Source of the DNA: Bacteroidales bacterium
Lineage (GTDB): Bacteria; Bacteroidota; Bacteroidia; Bacteroidales; UBA932
NCBI GenBank assembly: GCA_017477245.1
Contig: JAFUWY010000007.1
Span: 50,248-114,247, forward strand
Direction of reading: 5' to 3'
Length of the DNA stretch: 64,000 nucleotides
Both the position numbers and the translations under genes were made by a program. Positions within the stretch are counted from its first letter, which is position 1; each line of letters opens with the position of its first letter. The notes under the pieces are model-generated. The model was not told the origin of the DNA and ran no database searches. It worked only from the letters and a program-made list of their open reading frames with translations. This document shows positions 1-10,538 of the stretch, piece by piece.

Positions 1-163
1 AGTTGTTGAGGCTCCAGTTGAGCACGGGCACGCCGTTGAAGATCATATGGGGGCCGAGTTCGCCCTCGAGGCGGGGATACATGTAGTAGCCGAAGCCCTG
101 CTCGAAGTACTGGCCGATCGGGCCGCCGCTGTCGCGTTCGATCCTGTCGAAAATGTCTAACAT
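1..163 (-). CDS. PLP-dependent alpha-oxoamine synthase-like protein, N-terminal fragment
   Basis: Only the first 54 codons are in the window; the gene runs off the left edge. It starts at the ATG at 163 with MLDIFDRIERDSGG, followed by a Tyr-rich stretch (GYYMYPRLEGELG) and NGVPVLNWSLNN. This layout matches the N-terminus of Bacteroidota proteins of the 2-amino-3-ketobutyrate CoA ligase / serine palmitoyltransferase family (fold-type I PLP enzymes). The catalytic lysine region lies outside the window, so substrate and acyl donor cannot be judged. It lies 23 bp downstream of the gyrB stop on the same strand and may be cotranscribed with gyrB. The family call rests on the N-terminal pattern only. 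Confidence 0.55.
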   Translation of the reverse strand, partial: MLDIFDRIERDSGGPIGQYFEQGFGYYMYPRLEGELGPHMIFNGVPVLNWSLNN

Positions 164-186
164 ATCAAAATTGGGGGTTTAAGGTT

Positions 187-612
187 TTATGCATCAATGT
201 TGGCGTAATGGGCGTTCTCCTCGATGAACTGGCGGCGGGGCGGGACGTCGTCGCCCATCAGCATTGAGAAGGTCCGCTCGGCGGCGGCCGCATTGTCGAT
301 GGTGATCTTGCGGAGGCGCCGGCGGGACGGGTCCATGGTGGTCTCCCACAGCTGGACGTCGGACATCTCGCCGAGACCCTTGTAGCGCTGCACGGTGTAG
401 CCCTTGTCGGAGCCCTTGCCGAGCCGCAGGGCCGCCTCTTCGCGCTGCTCCTCGGTCCAGCAGTAGACCTCCTCCTTGCCTTTCTTGACCAGGTAGAGCG
501 GCGGGGTCGCCAGGTAGACGTAGCCGTTCTTGATGAGGTCGAACATGTAGCGGAAGAAGAACGTCAGGATCAGGCAGGCGATGTGCGAGCCGTCCACATC
601 GGCATCGGTCAT
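187..612 (-). CDS. gyrB: DNA gyrase subunit B, C-terminal part (after in-frame amber codon)
   Basis: This is the C-terminal 141 residues of GyrB, in the same frame as the upstream part and separated from it only by a TAG at 622-624 and three sense codons. It opens with the TOPRIM magnesium motif DADVDGSH and contains the conserved GYTVQRYKGLGEM and MDPSRRRL segments of the GyrB tail. The boundary given is the first ATG after the stop. That methionine is a normal internal residue of GyrB, so this is not thought to be an independent gene. If the amber codon is real, translation would need readthrough or reinitiation. If it is a sequencing or assembly error, 187-2196 is one intact gene of about 669 residues. 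Confidence 0.9.
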   Translation of the reverse strand: MTDADVDGSHIACLILTFFFRYMFDLIKNGYVYLATPPLYLVKKGKEEVYCWTEEQREEAALRLGKGSDKGYTVQRYKGLGEMSDVQLWETTMDPSRRRLRKITIDNAAAAERTFSMLMGDDVPPRRQFIEENAHYANIDA

Positions 613-621
613 GATGACGAC

Positions 622-2205
<1,584 letters not shown>

Positions 2206-2223
2206 TTAATTCAATAAATCTTG

Positions 2224-2231
2224 CAAATTTA
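2224..2231 (-). promoter_or_regulatory. Bacteroidota -7 box for gyrB
   Basis: TAAATTTG on the minus strand, matching TAnnTTTG, 27 nt before the gyrB start codon. No clear -33 TTTG at the expected distance. Confidence 0.6.
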
Positions 2232-2251
2232 CAAAAAATATCGGGATTTCC

Positions 2252-3922
2252 TTACAGTTTCAGGCTCACGCCGAGCGTAACATAGGGACCGCGCTCGATA
2301 TAGCCGGGCACCCGCTCGATGTCCATGCAGAGCAGGTTGCCGGCCTCGGCCCAGACGCCCCAGCGCCGGTCGACGCGAAACTCGCCGGTGAGGCCGAGAT
2401 TGGCATAGCCGCGGATCGGGGTCGCCGCCCAGGCAGCCATCGGCGTGCGGGCGGAAGCAGCCTCCACGAAAGCCCCTGCGAAGATACGCTTCTGCCAGTT
2501 GTAGCTCCCGCGGACGTCTGCGGTGAATGCCGGAGGTGTATAGACGGGAAATTCCTCTTCCGGCAGGATGTGGTGGGCATAGCCCAGGTTGCCGTCCACC
2601 TGCACGCGCTCGTCCGCCCAGGACAGCTTCGCCCGGGCATAGGCAGACTGGAAATCCGCCTGTCCTACAAAGGCATTCACAGGCCATGGAATCCGGTCTG
2701 TAACATAACCGGTAAAGGGACAACCGTCCAGCGGCAAGCCGGCATAGGAGACATACCCGGCCTCGAAACCGTACTGGAGACGGGAATTCCAATGCCCGTC
2801 GATGCCGATCCGGGCGCGGATCTTCTCGCGCGAGAGCGCCGTACCCGTGTCCAGGCGGTAGGAGAAATGGCTGATATGCCTGACGTCATAGTGGCTGACC
2901 AGGGACTGCCCGCCGCTGACGGCGGCGAAGAGCCTGAGGTCCCGCTCGATCAGGTCCAGCCGGGCGATGACGTCCGGCGAGACGGTGAAGCGCTTGTCCT
3001 CCCCGCATTCGGCGTAGTCGATGCGGGCGCCGGCATCCAGCTGTACGGGACCCAGCAGGAAGTCGACATGCGGGCGCAGGGCTGCCAGGCTGGCGGAGAA
3101 ACGCTGCGGCGAGGCGATGCCGGTCTCGCGCAGGGCATCCATCTCGAACAGGGCGTCCAGCAGGATGCGGTATTTGCCGTTCAGCACCGGACCGCCCGAC
3201 ACGCCCAGGTGGAAATTGTTCTCCCCCAGGTTCGCCCGGTTCAGCACCGGCGCATAGGCGTCGCTGGCATAGCGGTAGCGCAGGTCGATGTCATAGAAGA
3301 GGAAGTCGCCCGGCCGCTCGCGGGACTGTACGCGGCCGTTTACGACCGCCGCGTTGAATCCGGAGCGGAAACGGGGCGCGTCTATGTCTTCGCCGGCAGC
3401 GATGCCCTCATAGGCCAGCTGCCAGGACAGGGTGGCCGCCGGCAGCAGGTACTGCCCGCCGACGCCCGCCCGGCCCGAGATGTCATGGCCGCGGAAAGGG
3501 TCTGCATCCTTGGCCGAACGGTACAGGCCGGCATAGCCGGACGCATCGGCGAACACGCCGACCGTCAGGTTCTCGCGCTGCAGGGCCTGCCAGGCCAGCA
3601 TGAGCTGCGGATGCAGGGAATAACCCGCCCCGGCGCGCAGGTAGAACCTGCTCCCGTCGTAGGGACGGGCCTCCGGCGTGACCCGGATCTCATAGGGAGT
3701 GAATTCGTAGGCACCCTTGTAGGGCGTGTCGAAGACCGAATAATCGAACTTGTAGTCGAAACGGTACAGCGAATCCGGCACCTGGGGCACGGCGCCCATC
3801 TTCTGGAAATCCGCGAAGCGGCCCACGTAGTCGTTGGTCACCTGGACCGACTGGTTGATATTCTGCGCGGACAGCGGCGCGCCGAGCGCCAGGGCCGCGA
3901 GGGCTATGTATAACTTTCTCAT
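2252..3922 (-). CDS. Secreted outer-membrane beta-barrel protein (TonB-receptor-like, no plug seen)
   Basis: A 556-residue protein with a clear Sec signal peptide (MRKLYIALAALALGAPLSAQ). The rest is rich in alternating aromatic and polar residues with repeated GxY/RxR turns and ends in the aromatic/hydrophobic pattern VTLGVSLKL typical of outer-membrane barrels. I see no TonB box or plug domain, so the 'TonB-dependent receptor' label often given to such Bacteroidota proteins is not supported by motifs here. It starts 4 bp after the stop of the large TPR gene and is clearly cotranscribed with it. A joint envelope role is inferred from the pairing only; no substrate is suggested by the sequence. 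Confidence 0.7.
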   Translation of the reverse strand: MRKLYIALAALALGAPLSAQNINQSVQVTNDYVGRFADFQKMGAVPQVPDSLYRFDYKFDYSVFDTPYKGAYEFTPYEIRVTPEARPYDGSRFYLRAGAGYSLHPQLMLAWQALQRENLTVGVFADASGYAGLYRSAKDADPFRGHDISGRAGVGGQYLLPAATLSWQLAYEGIAAGEDIDAPRFRSGFNAAVVNGRVQSRERPGDFLFYDIDLRYRYASDAYAPVLNRANLGENNFHLGVSGGPVLNGKYRILLDALFEMDALRETGIASPQRFSASLAALRPHVDFLLGPVQLDAGARIDYAECGEDKRFTVSPDVIARLDLIERDLRLFAAVSGGQSLVSHYDVRHISHFSYRLDTGTALSREKIRARIGIDGHWNSRLQYGFEAGYVSYAGLPLDGCPFTGYVTDRIPWPVNAFVGQADFQSAYARAKLSWADERVQVDGNLGYAHHILPEEEFPVYTPPAFTADVRGSYNWQKRIFAGAFVEAASARTPMAAWAATPIRGYANLGLTGEFRVDRRWGVWAEAGNLLCMDIERVPGYIERGPYVTLGVSLKL

Positions 3923-3926
3923 ACGC

Positions 3927-6899
3927 TTACTTTTGCATTAAGGTGGCGAGACGCTCCAGTCTCATCCTGACACTCTCGGCCACGTCGTCCGTGCCGCGCT
4001 CCGGCTCGTAGCCGTCGCGGATGCTCTCGAAGGTGGCCTTGGCCTGGTCGTACTGTCCGCGCTCGGCGAACGAGTCGCCCAGCACGATGTAGGCGCGTGC
4101 CAGCCAGTACGACTGGCCGCCGGCCTTCTGGGCGAAGGCATACACCTCGTCGTCGACGCCGTCGAACTTGCCCGTGTCGTAGAGGTTCTGGATCACCATG
4201 TACTTGGACTCCGCACCCTCGGCCGTGGACGGATCCGCGCTGAGCTGGCGGAAGAGCGCCAAGGCCTCGTCGCGGCGGGATGTCGCGAGGCTGGACTTGG
4301 CCTTGGTGAAGGCCGCCTCCCGCTTCAGCTCGGCGGAGAGGTCCTTCTGGGCCGTCACGGCGTCAGCCGCGGCGATGGCAGCTTCGTAATCCTTGCTCCG
4401 GTATGCCGAACGCATCATGCCCAGGCGGGCGGTCTGTTTGTTGGCATCCATCTTGGCGGAGGACAGCAGCGCGTCGTAGCCCTTGTAGGCATCCTGGTAG
4501 CGCTCCAGCCCGTAGGAGAGGTCGGCATAGCGCAGGCGCGACATCTCGGCGAAGGAGAAGCCGGAGTCCGCCTTGGCGGCCTCCGCATACGCATCGACGG
4601 CCTTCTCCTTCTCGCCGATGGCGTTGTAGGAGTCGGCCAGGTAGAACGTGGCCTGCGCCCGGTCGGCCGCCGTGGGATAATCCTCGAGGTATTTGCGGAG
4701 GGTCGGGATGGCCTGCTGGTAGTTGCCGGCCAGGTAGAGCTGCTCGGCCGTGTTGAAATACATCTTCTCGCGGTCCGCGTCGCTGCGGCCCTGCGCCAGG
4801 GAGTTCCGCTCGACGTACTCGAGGAACTTCTCGGGCTGGCGGCGCGCCTGGTAGATGGACTCGATGGCCAGCAGCGCCTCCTCGGCGTACTCGCTCTGCG
4901 GCATCAGGGAGACCACCTGCTTGTAGCTCTCCAGGGCGGCGTCGTAGTTGGACTGGTTGCGCCGGACCATGCCGAGCCCGATCAGGGCCCGGGCCACGTA
5001 GGTGTTGTCCTTGGTGGTCTCGCGCAGGCGGGTGAAGGTCCGCGCGGCGTCGTTGTTGTTGCCCAGGTCCATCTGCGCGCGGCCGAGCTCATAGGTGGCC
5101 TCGTCGTAGAGCGGCGCCTCGGGCGAGGCGTCCTCGACGTGCAGCAGGGTCGAGACCTTGCGGCGCTTGTCGCCGGACAGGCCGTAGGACAGCGCCTGCT
5201 GGTAGTACGGATAGATGTCGTCCGCCGCGTAGAACTCGGTCAGGACCTTCTGGTAGGAGGAGATGGCGGAGCGGTAGTCCCGCCGGCCGAAATCGCAGTC
5301 GGCCCGGCGGTTCATCGCGTCCTCGCGGTAGAGTTCCACTCCGGACTCGATGTATGTGTCGAACCAGCGGGCGGCGGAGGTGTAGTCGCCTTCCTTGAAA
5401 TAGCTGTAGCCGATGTTGTACGGGAGGGTCCGGCCCTCCTGCGTGCCGTACAGGGCGGAGGCGTTGTGGAGTTCGGTGAAGGTCCGCTCCGCTTCCTGGA
5501 AGCTGCCCGAGCGGTAGTAGGACTCGGCCAGCCAGTAGCGGGCCAGCTGGTTGAAGCGGTCGGTCTTGGGTACGTAGTAGGCCGTGGCGCGGAAGAAGGG
5601 CACGGCGTCGCGGTAGGAGCCGTTGGAGAAGAGCTGCTCGCCGCGCAGGAAGTTCGCCTTGGTGTAGTTGCTGCGCATGTCGGGCGTCAGCTCCTCGATG
5701 TTGTCATAGGCCTCGACGGCCCCCGCATAGTCCCGGTCGACCAGGGCCGCCAGGGCCATGTAGCCGTAGATCTGGTCGCCGCGGGCTTTGGTGGACCAGC
5801 GGCTGATGTAGCGGGCGAAGCCGGACGTGTCCTTGTTGAGGTCGAAGGCCAGCTTGGCATAGTTGAAGGCGGCGTCCTCGGTGATGGCCGGATCGAAGTC
5901 CACGTCCGAGGCGTCGAAGAAGGACTGCATCGCCGACACCTGGTCGTGCGTGCGGAGGTAGGCGTTGGCGAGGTGGTAGTTGGCCACCTGCCCGAGGGAG
6001 TCGGTGCGGTCGGTCATCTTCGTGAAGTTCTCGATCGCGCCGGCGTAGTCGTCCACGGAATAGAGCACCGAACCGGCATAGAAGTAGTCCTTGCGGTTCA
6101 TCTCCTCGCGGGAGAGGTCTTCGTAGTATTCGCGGGCCTTCTCCTTGTCGCCCTTGACGAGGTAGGACTCGGAGATGATGCGGGCCAGGCGGTCGCGCCG
6201 CTCCGCGGGCACGCTTTCGTAGATCCGCACGCCTTCGCGGACCACGAAGTCATAGTTCTTCTGGTTGAACTCGCAGTCGACGATGTAGAAGTCCGTCAGC
6301 TCCTGGAACCGCGGGTCCGCCGACGCCTTCCAGAAATTGGCTTCCGCCTCGGCGAAGCGCTTGCTCTCGTAGAGCATCACGCCGGTGAAGTAGCGGGCCG
6401 GCGCCGTGTACTCCGACTGCGGCAGGGACTCCTCCAGGGTGAAGAACTGGGACGCCTCGGCGTAACGGCCGGTCGCGAAGGCGGAGTAGCCGCACTTGAA
6501 CACGTATTCGGAGAGTTCCTTGGGATTGAGGCTCTCGGACGAGACGAAGGAGAACTCCGTCGCGGCCTGCTGGTACTTGCCGTCGTCGAACAGGATGCGG
6601 GCATGCTCGAAATGCAGGGGGCTGCTCAGGCTCGACGAGGGATAGCGCAGCCGGTAGGCTTCCAGCAGCTCGGGATAGTCCCCGCTGCGCGTCTTCAGCG
6701 CGCAAAGCACCGCATATCCGTCGGCCAGGGGATCCCCGGACAGCTCCGCGAACAGGATCCGGGCCTGGTCGTACATTCCGTTTTCATAGAGGCGGACCGC
6801 CTGGCGGTAGGTCCTGGCGCTGCCGGCCGGCTGAGCCGTCAGGCCCGCAGTGGAGATCGTGACCGCAAGCAGGGTGGCCACAAGAGATTTCACGCTCAT
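3927..6899 (-). CDS. Large secreted tetratricopeptide repeat protein
   Basis: A 990-residue protein with a Sec signal peptide (cleavage probably near Ala22 in GLTAQP). From about residue 30 to the C-terminus it consists of degenerate 34-residue TPR helix pairs; hallmark A/G-x-x-Y and x-A-x-x-x-F/Y positions recur (YEEALLAIESIY, AQATFYLADSYNAIG, EKAVDAYAEAAK). TPR solenoids act as protein-protein scaffolds; a periplasmic or outer-membrane-associated location is inferred from the signal. It is the first gene of a two-gene operon with the barrel protein (4-bp gap) and has its own -7 box. No catalytic domain is visible, so the biological role is unknown. Confidence 0.8.
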   Translation of the reverse strand: MSVKSLVATLLAVTISTAGLTAQPAGSARTYRQAVRLYENGMYDQARILFAELSGDPLADGYAVLCALKTRSGDYPELLEAYRLRYPSSSLSSPLHFEHARILFDDGKYQQAATEFSFVSSESLNPKELSEYVFKCGYSAFATGRYAEASQFFTLEESLPQSEYTAPARYFTGVMLYESKRFAEAEANFWKASADPRFQELTDFYIVDCEFNQKNYDFVVREGVRIYESVPAERRDRLARIISESYLVKGDKEKAREYYEDLSREEMNRKDYFYAGSVLYSVDDYAGAIENFTKMTDRTDSLGQVANYHLANAYLRTHDQVSAMQSFFDASDVDFDPAITEDAAFNYAKLAFDLNKDTSGFARYISRWSTKARGDQIYGYMALAALVDRDYAGAVEAYDNIEELTPDMRSNYTKANFLRGEQLFSNGSYRDAVPFFRATAYYVPKTDRFNQLARYWLAESYYRSGSFQEAERTFTELHNASALYGTQEGRTLPYNIGYSYFKEGDYTSAARWFDTYIESGVELYREDAMNRRADCDFGRRDYRSAISSYQKVLTEFYAADDIYPYYQQALSYGLSGDKRRKVSTLLHVEDASPEAPLYDEATYELGRAQMDLGNNNDAARTFTRLRETTKDNTYVARALIGLGMVRRNQSNYDAALESYKQVVSLMPQSEYAEEALLAIESIYQARRQPEKFLEYVERNSLAQGRSDADREKMYFNTAEQLYLAGNYQQAIPTLRKYLEDYPTAADRAQATFYLADSYNAIGEKEKAVDAYAEAAKADSGFSFAEMSRLRYADLSYGLERYQDAYKGYDALLSSAKMDANKQTARLGMMRSAYRSKDYEAAIAAADAVTAQKDLSAELKREAAFTKAKSSLATSRRDEALALFRQLSADPSTAEGAESKYMVIQNLYDTGKFDGVDDEVYAFAQKAGGQSYWLARAYIVLGDSFAERGQYDQAKATFESIRDGYEPERGTDDVAESVRMRLERLATLMQK

Positions 6900-6922
6900 A
6901 AATTATTCTGTTTCCAAGTTGA

Positions 6923-6930
6923 CAAATTTA
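6923..6930 (-). promoter_or_regulatory. -7 box for the TPR protein operon
   Basis: TAAATTTG on the minus strand, 23 nt before the TPR start codon. It lies 13 bp from the divergent FtsE-like promoter box, so the two promoters are back to back. Confidence 0.55.
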
Positions 6931-6943
6931 CTCATTTTTGCGC

Positions 6944-6951
6944 TATATTTG
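6944..6951 (+). promoter_or_regulatory. -7 box for the ftsE-nth pair
   Basis: TATATTTG, a full TAnnTTTG match, 33 nt before the ftsE-like start codon. Confidence 0.6.
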
Positions 6952-6984
6952 TAGGGTTCATCCAATTATTTTTAACCCTTCGGC

Positions 6985-7671
6985 ATGGAAGAAAACAGCA
7001 CACCGATCATTTCCTTTTCCGGCGCGGATATCCTGGGCGGAGACAGCGTCGTCGTCTATGGCCTGGACATGCAGGTCTACCCCGGACAGGTCGTCTACAT
7101 CGTCGGTAAGGTCGGCAGCGGCAAGACCTCCATCTTCCGGACCATCACGGCCGAGAACCCGCTGGGGCGGGGCGAAGGCCGGGTCTGCGGATACGACCTG
7201 ACCTCCCTGCGCGCAAAAGACGTGCCCCTGCTGCGCCGCCGGATCGGCGTGGTCTTCCAGGATTTCCAGCTGCTGATGGACCGCAGCGTGGAGGACAACC
7301 TCTCCTTCGTGCTCAGGGCCACCGGCTGGAAGGACACGGCCGCCATCGCCAAGCGGATCACGGAGGTGCTCGACGCCGTGGGGATGCACACCAAGGCCCA
7401 CAAGATGCCCCACCAGCTGTCCGGGGGCGAGCAGCAGCGCATCGCCATCGCCCGCGCCATCCTCAACAGCCCCGAGGTCATCCTCGCGGACGAGCCCACC
7501 GGCAACCTCGACGAGGAGACGGCCGAAGGCATCCTCCAGCTGCTGCAGCAGATCAACCGCGAGAAGGGTACGGCCATCGTGATGGTCACGCACAACCGCT
7601 CCATCTGCACCCGTTATCCGGGCCGCATCTTCGAGACCCGCGACGAGACCTGCCAGGAGATCGCCCTATGA
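6985..7671 (+). CDS. ftsE: FtsE-like ABC transporter ATP-binding protein
   Basis: A single nucleotide-binding domain of 228 residues: Walker A GKVGSGKTS (about residues 41-49), Q-loop VVFQDFQ, signature LSGGEQQR, Walker B VILADEPTGNLD and switch histidine in MVTHN. The LADEPTGNLD block and size fit the FtsE/LolD/MacB class. In FtsE systems the ATPase works with FtsX to control cell-wall hydrolysis at the septum. No FtsX-like membrane gene is adjacent, so the partner must be elsewhere and the specific call is moderate. Its TGA overlaps the ATG of nth (ATGA), implying translational coupling. Confidence 0.72.
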   Translation: MEENSTPIISFSGADILGGDSVVVYGLDMQVYPGQVVYIVGKVGSGKTSIFRTITAENPLGRGEGRVCGYDLTSLRAKDVPLLRRRIGVVFQDFQLLMDRSVEDNLSFVLRATGWKDTAAIAKRITEVLDAVGMHTKAHKMPHQLSGGEQQRIAIARAILNSPEVILADEPTGNLDEETAEGILQLLQQINREKGTAIVMVTHNRSICTRYPGRIFETRDETCQEIAL

Positions 7672-8300
7672 CCCTGAAGCAGCGCTACGAGGGCATCCTC
7701 GGCTATTTCCGGGACAACGTCCCCATCGCGGAGTCGGAGCTACACTTCGCCTCCCCCTACCAGCTGCTGGTGGCTACGATCCTCTCGGCCCAGTGTACCG
7801 ACAAGCGGGTCAACCTGACCACGCCCGCCCTCTTCTCCGCCTACCCCACCCCGCAGGCCCTCGCCGAAGCCTCCTTCGACGACGTGCTGGAGCTCATCCG
7901 CTCCATCTCCTACCCCAACAGCAAGGCCCGCCACCTGATCGGGATGGCGCAGAAGCTGCTCGCGGACTTCGGCGGGGAGGTCCCCTCGGACATCGACGCG
8001 CTGATGAGCCTGCCCGGCGTGGGCCGCAAGACGGCCAACGTCGTCGCCTCCATCACCTGGCGGCAGCCCGTGATCGCCGTGGACACGCACGTCTTCCGCG
8101 TCTCGCGGCGCCTGGGGCTCTCGCGCGGCACGACGCCCCGCGCGGTCGAGCTCGACCTCGAGAAGCACATCCCGGAGGATCTCCGCCCCATCGCCCACCA
8201 CTGGCTGATCCTGCACGGCCGCTACATTTGCACCGCCCAGAAACCAAAATGCGCGAGCTGTCCGCTCGCGCAATGGTGTAAGGATTTCGCTTCGCGCTGA
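7668..8300 (+). CDS. nth: Endonuclease III (DNA glycosylase/AP lyase)
   Basis: Base-excision-repair enzyme that removes oxidised pyrimidines and nicks the abasic site. The 210-residue protein has the helix-hairpin-helix LPGVGRKTANVV containing the catalytic lysine, the catalytic aspartate in VDTHVFRVSRRLGL, and the C-terminal 4Fe-4S loop with spacing C-x6-C-x2-C-x5-C (CTAQKPKCASCPLAQWC). Length is normal for the family. Its start overlaps the end of the FtsE-like gene by 4 bp. It converges on the small EF-hand-like gene with a 1-bp gap. Confidence 0.95.
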   Translation: MTLKQRYEGILGYFRDNVPIAESELHFASPYQLLVATILSAQCTDKRVNLTTPALFSAYPTPQALAEASFDDVLELIRSISYPNSKARHLIGMAQKLLADFGGEVPSDIDALMSLPGVGRKTANVVASITWRQPVIAVDTHVFRVSRRLGLSRGTTPRAVELDLEKHIPEDLRPIAHHWLILHGRYICTAQKPKCASCPLAQWCKDFASR

Positions 8301-8301
8301 C

Positions 8302-8769
8302 CTATTTCTTGAACAGGCCGCCGAGGATGGAGGTGGCGGCGCCGAGGATGCCGGAGCCCGCGCTCTTCTTCTGGCCGCCGCCGGTCAGGGTCAGGATGAT
8401 GTCGTTGAGGTCGACATCGCCGTCGCCGTCGCGGTCCTGGATGATGCCGGACAGGCCGCCCATCACCTTTGGAATGATGCCGGTCAGGACGGAGCCGAGG
8501 GCTGCGCCGACGCCGAGTTTCTTCAGGACGTTGTTGTTGAAGAGGTTGCCCGCCAGGGCCGTCACCGGGCTGGCAGCAGCCTGGGTCTTGCCGGTCAGCA
8601 GGTTCTTGATGAGGTCCACGCCACCCGGCTGGGTGGCCGTCTGGGTGAGGCTCCCGAGCACGGAAGAGGAGAGTCCGTTGAGAACCTGGTTCTGGATGTC
8701 AGACGGGATCTGGACACCGCCGGCAGCGGACTTGACTGCCTGGGAGATAAGATCGGAGATGGATGCCAT
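8302..8769 (-). CDS. Small glycine-rich protein with one EF-hand/dockerin-like calcium loop
   Basis: A 155-residue protein of unknown function. It lacks a signal peptide and starts MASISDLISQAVKSAAGG. The middle is Gly/Leu-rich and could form amphipathic helices (VLKKLGVGAALGSVLTGIIPKVMGG). Near residues 111-123 is a textbook calcium loop, DRDGDGDVDLNDI, as found in EF-hands and dockerins, but present once. The C-terminus GILGAATSILGGLFKK is hydrophobic. It lies 20 bp downstream of the phosphohexomutase on the same strand and is probably cotranscribed. A DUF937-like relationship is possible but I could not confirm it from the sequence. Confidence 0.65.
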   Translation of the reverse strand: MASISDLISQAVKSAAGGVQIPSDIQNQVLNGLSSSVLGSLTQTATQPGGVDLIKNLLTGKTQAAASPVTALAGNLFNNNVLKKLGVGAALGSVLTGIIPKVMGGLSGIIQDRDGDGDVDLNDIILTLTGGGQKKSAGSGILGAATSILGGLFKK

Positions 8770-8789
8770 AATATTGGTTTTTTAGAAGG

Positions 8790-10454
8790 TTAATTGCAGA
8801 ACTGCTTCTTGAGCGCCGCGATCTTCTCGTCCGCATCCGCGCCCTTGGCGCCGAAATAGAACTTGATCTTGGGCTCGGTGCCGGACGGACGCACGGACAC
8901 GACATCGCCCGCCTCGTCGAAATATTGCAGCACGTTGGAGGACGGCTGGCCGGTCAGGCCGGGCTGCAGGTAGTCCACTACCTTGGTCACGGGCGAGCCG
9001 GCGAGCTCCTTGGGCGGGTTGGCGCGCAGGTCCACCATCATCTGCTGGATCTCGCGGGCGCCGGAGATACCCTTGCGGACCACGGACACGAGGCCTTCCT
9101 TGCGGTAGCCGTACTCGCGGTAGATCCGCTGCATGAGCTGGTACAGGGACAGGCCCTGCTCGGCGGCCCAGGCGGCGCACTCGGCCACCATCATCGCGGC
9201 CACCTGCGCATCCTTGTCGCGGACGAACTCGCCGACGTTGAAGCCGTAGCTCTCCTCGCCGCCGCAGATGAATTCGCCACCCTCCGCCTCCTGGCGCTTG
9301 ACCACGTCGGCGATGTACTTGAAGCCCGTCAGGACGTTGTACACCGGGACGTTGAAGCTCTTGCAGATGTCGGTGATGAGCTCGGTGGTGACGATGGTCT
9401 TGACGACATACTTGCCCTCGCCCAGCTTGTGGAGGTCGTTCCAGCGGCTGAGGATGTAGTAGGTCAGCATCGCGGCCGTCTGGTTGCCGTTGAAGAGGAC
9501 CATCTTGCCGTCGTTGTCGCGCACGGCGATGCCGAGGCGGTCGGCGTCGGGGTCGGACCCCATGACGATGTCGGCGCCCGTCTCGTCGGCCTTCTCGAGG
9601 GCCATCTTGAGGGCGGCCGGCTCCTCGGGATTCGGGGAGATGACGGTCGGGAAATTGCCGTCGGAGATGTCCTGGTCAGGCACGTGGATGATATTCTTGA
9701 AGCCCTTGCGGCGCAGGATCTCCGGGATCATGCGCACGCCGCAGCCGTGCAGCGGGGTGTAGACGATCTTGAGGTCGCCGTGCTTCTCGCAGAGCTCCGG
9801 GCTGAGGCTCAGGGACAGCAGGTCGCGCAGGTAGCACTCGTCCACCTCGGCGCCCATCGCCTCGATGCCGCCGCAGCGCAGGCCGGCCTCGAACTTGACC
9901 ATCGACGGGTCTGTGATCTTGGCCACCTCGGCCACGATCTCCTTGTCCACCGGGGAGGTCACCTGTCCGCCGTCGGACCAGCTGACCTTGTAGCCGTTGT
10001 ATTCCTTGGGGTTGTGGGAGGCGGTGATCATCACGCCGGCCACGGCGCCCTTGAGGCGCACGGCGTAGCTCATCTCGGGCGTCGGGCGGATGTTGTCGAA
10101 AATGTAGACATGGATGCCGTTGGCGGAGAGGACGTCGGCGGTGATGCGGGCGAACTCCTTGCTGTTGTTGCGCGAGTCGTAGGAGATGCAGGCCTTGGGG
10201 TCGTCTCCTTCGTAGTGCGAGAGGATATAGTTGGCGAGGCCCTGGGTGGCCATGCCGACCGTGTAGCGGTTCATGCGGTTGGTCCCCACGCCCATGATGC
10301 CGCGCAGGCCGCCGGTCCCGAACTCGAGGTTCTTGTAGAACGCGTCCTCGAATCCGGCGGGGTCGTTGTTGCGGAGCTGGATGATCTTGATCTTGGTCTC
10401 CTGGTCGAAGTCGCCGTCAAGCCACTGCTGGGCTTTGAGTTCAAATTCTTTCAT
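8790..10454 (-). CDS. pgm: Alpha-D-phosphohexomutase (phosphoglucomutase/phosphomannomutase)
   Basis: Interconverts hexose 1- and 6-phosphates through a phosphoserine intermediate. The 554-residue protein has all four family motifs in order: active-site serine loop TASHNPKEYNGYK, metal-binding DPDADRLG, sugar-binding GGEESYGF and the phosphate-binding RPSGTEPK near the C-terminus. Length and the N-terminus (AQQWLDGDFDQETK) fit the PGM2-like subfamily common in Bacteroidota. Sugar preference (glucose, mannose or pentose) cannot be set by eye. First gene of a pair with the EF-hand-like protein; a TATATTTG box lies upstream. Confidence 0.93.
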   Translation of the reverse strand: MKEFELKAQQWLDGDFDQETKIKIIQLRNNDPAGFEDAFYKNLEFGTGGLRGIMGVGTNRMNRYTVGMATQGLANYILSHYEGDDPKACISYDSRNNSKEFARITADVLSANGIHVYIFDNIRPTPEMSYAVRLKGAVAGVMITASHNPKEYNGYKVSWSDGGQVTSPVDKEIVAEVAKITDPSMVKFEAGLRCGGIEAMGAEVDECYLRDLLSLSLSPELCEKHGDLKIVYTPLHGCGVRMIPEILRRKGFKNIIHVPDQDISDGNFPTVISPNPEEPAALKMALEKADETGADIVMGSDPDADRLGIAVRDNDGKMVLFNGNQTAAMLTYYILSRWNDLHKLGEGKYVVKTIVTTELITDICKSFNVPVYNVLTGFKYIADVVKRQEAEGGEFICGGEESYGFNVGEFVRDKDAQVAAMMVAECAAWAAEQGLSLYQLMQRIYREYGYRKEGLVSVVRKGISGAREIQQMMVDLRANPPKELAGSPVTKVVDYLQPGLTGQPSSNVLQYFDEAGDVVSVRPSGTEPKIKFYFGAKGADADEKIAALKKQFCN

Positions 10455-10496
10455 CGCTGGTTATGTTTTATTGTTATCGTGTGCGTACAAATCAGT

Positions 10497-10504
10497 CAAA
10501 TATA
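10497..10504 (-). promoter_or_regulatory. -7 box for pgm
   Basis: TATATTTG on the minus strand, 42 nt before the pgm start; divergent from the methyltransferase promoter. Confidence 0.58.
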
Positions 10505-10525
10505 AGAAAAAATCCGGGAATGTGT

Positions 10526-10533
10526 TATTTTTG
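10526..10533 (+). promoter_or_regulatory. -7 box for the THUMP-like methyltransferase
   Basis: TATTTTTG ends only 5 nt before the ATG at 10539, so the transcript would have almost no 5' leader. Confidence 0.55.
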
Positions 10534-10538
10534 TCCTG

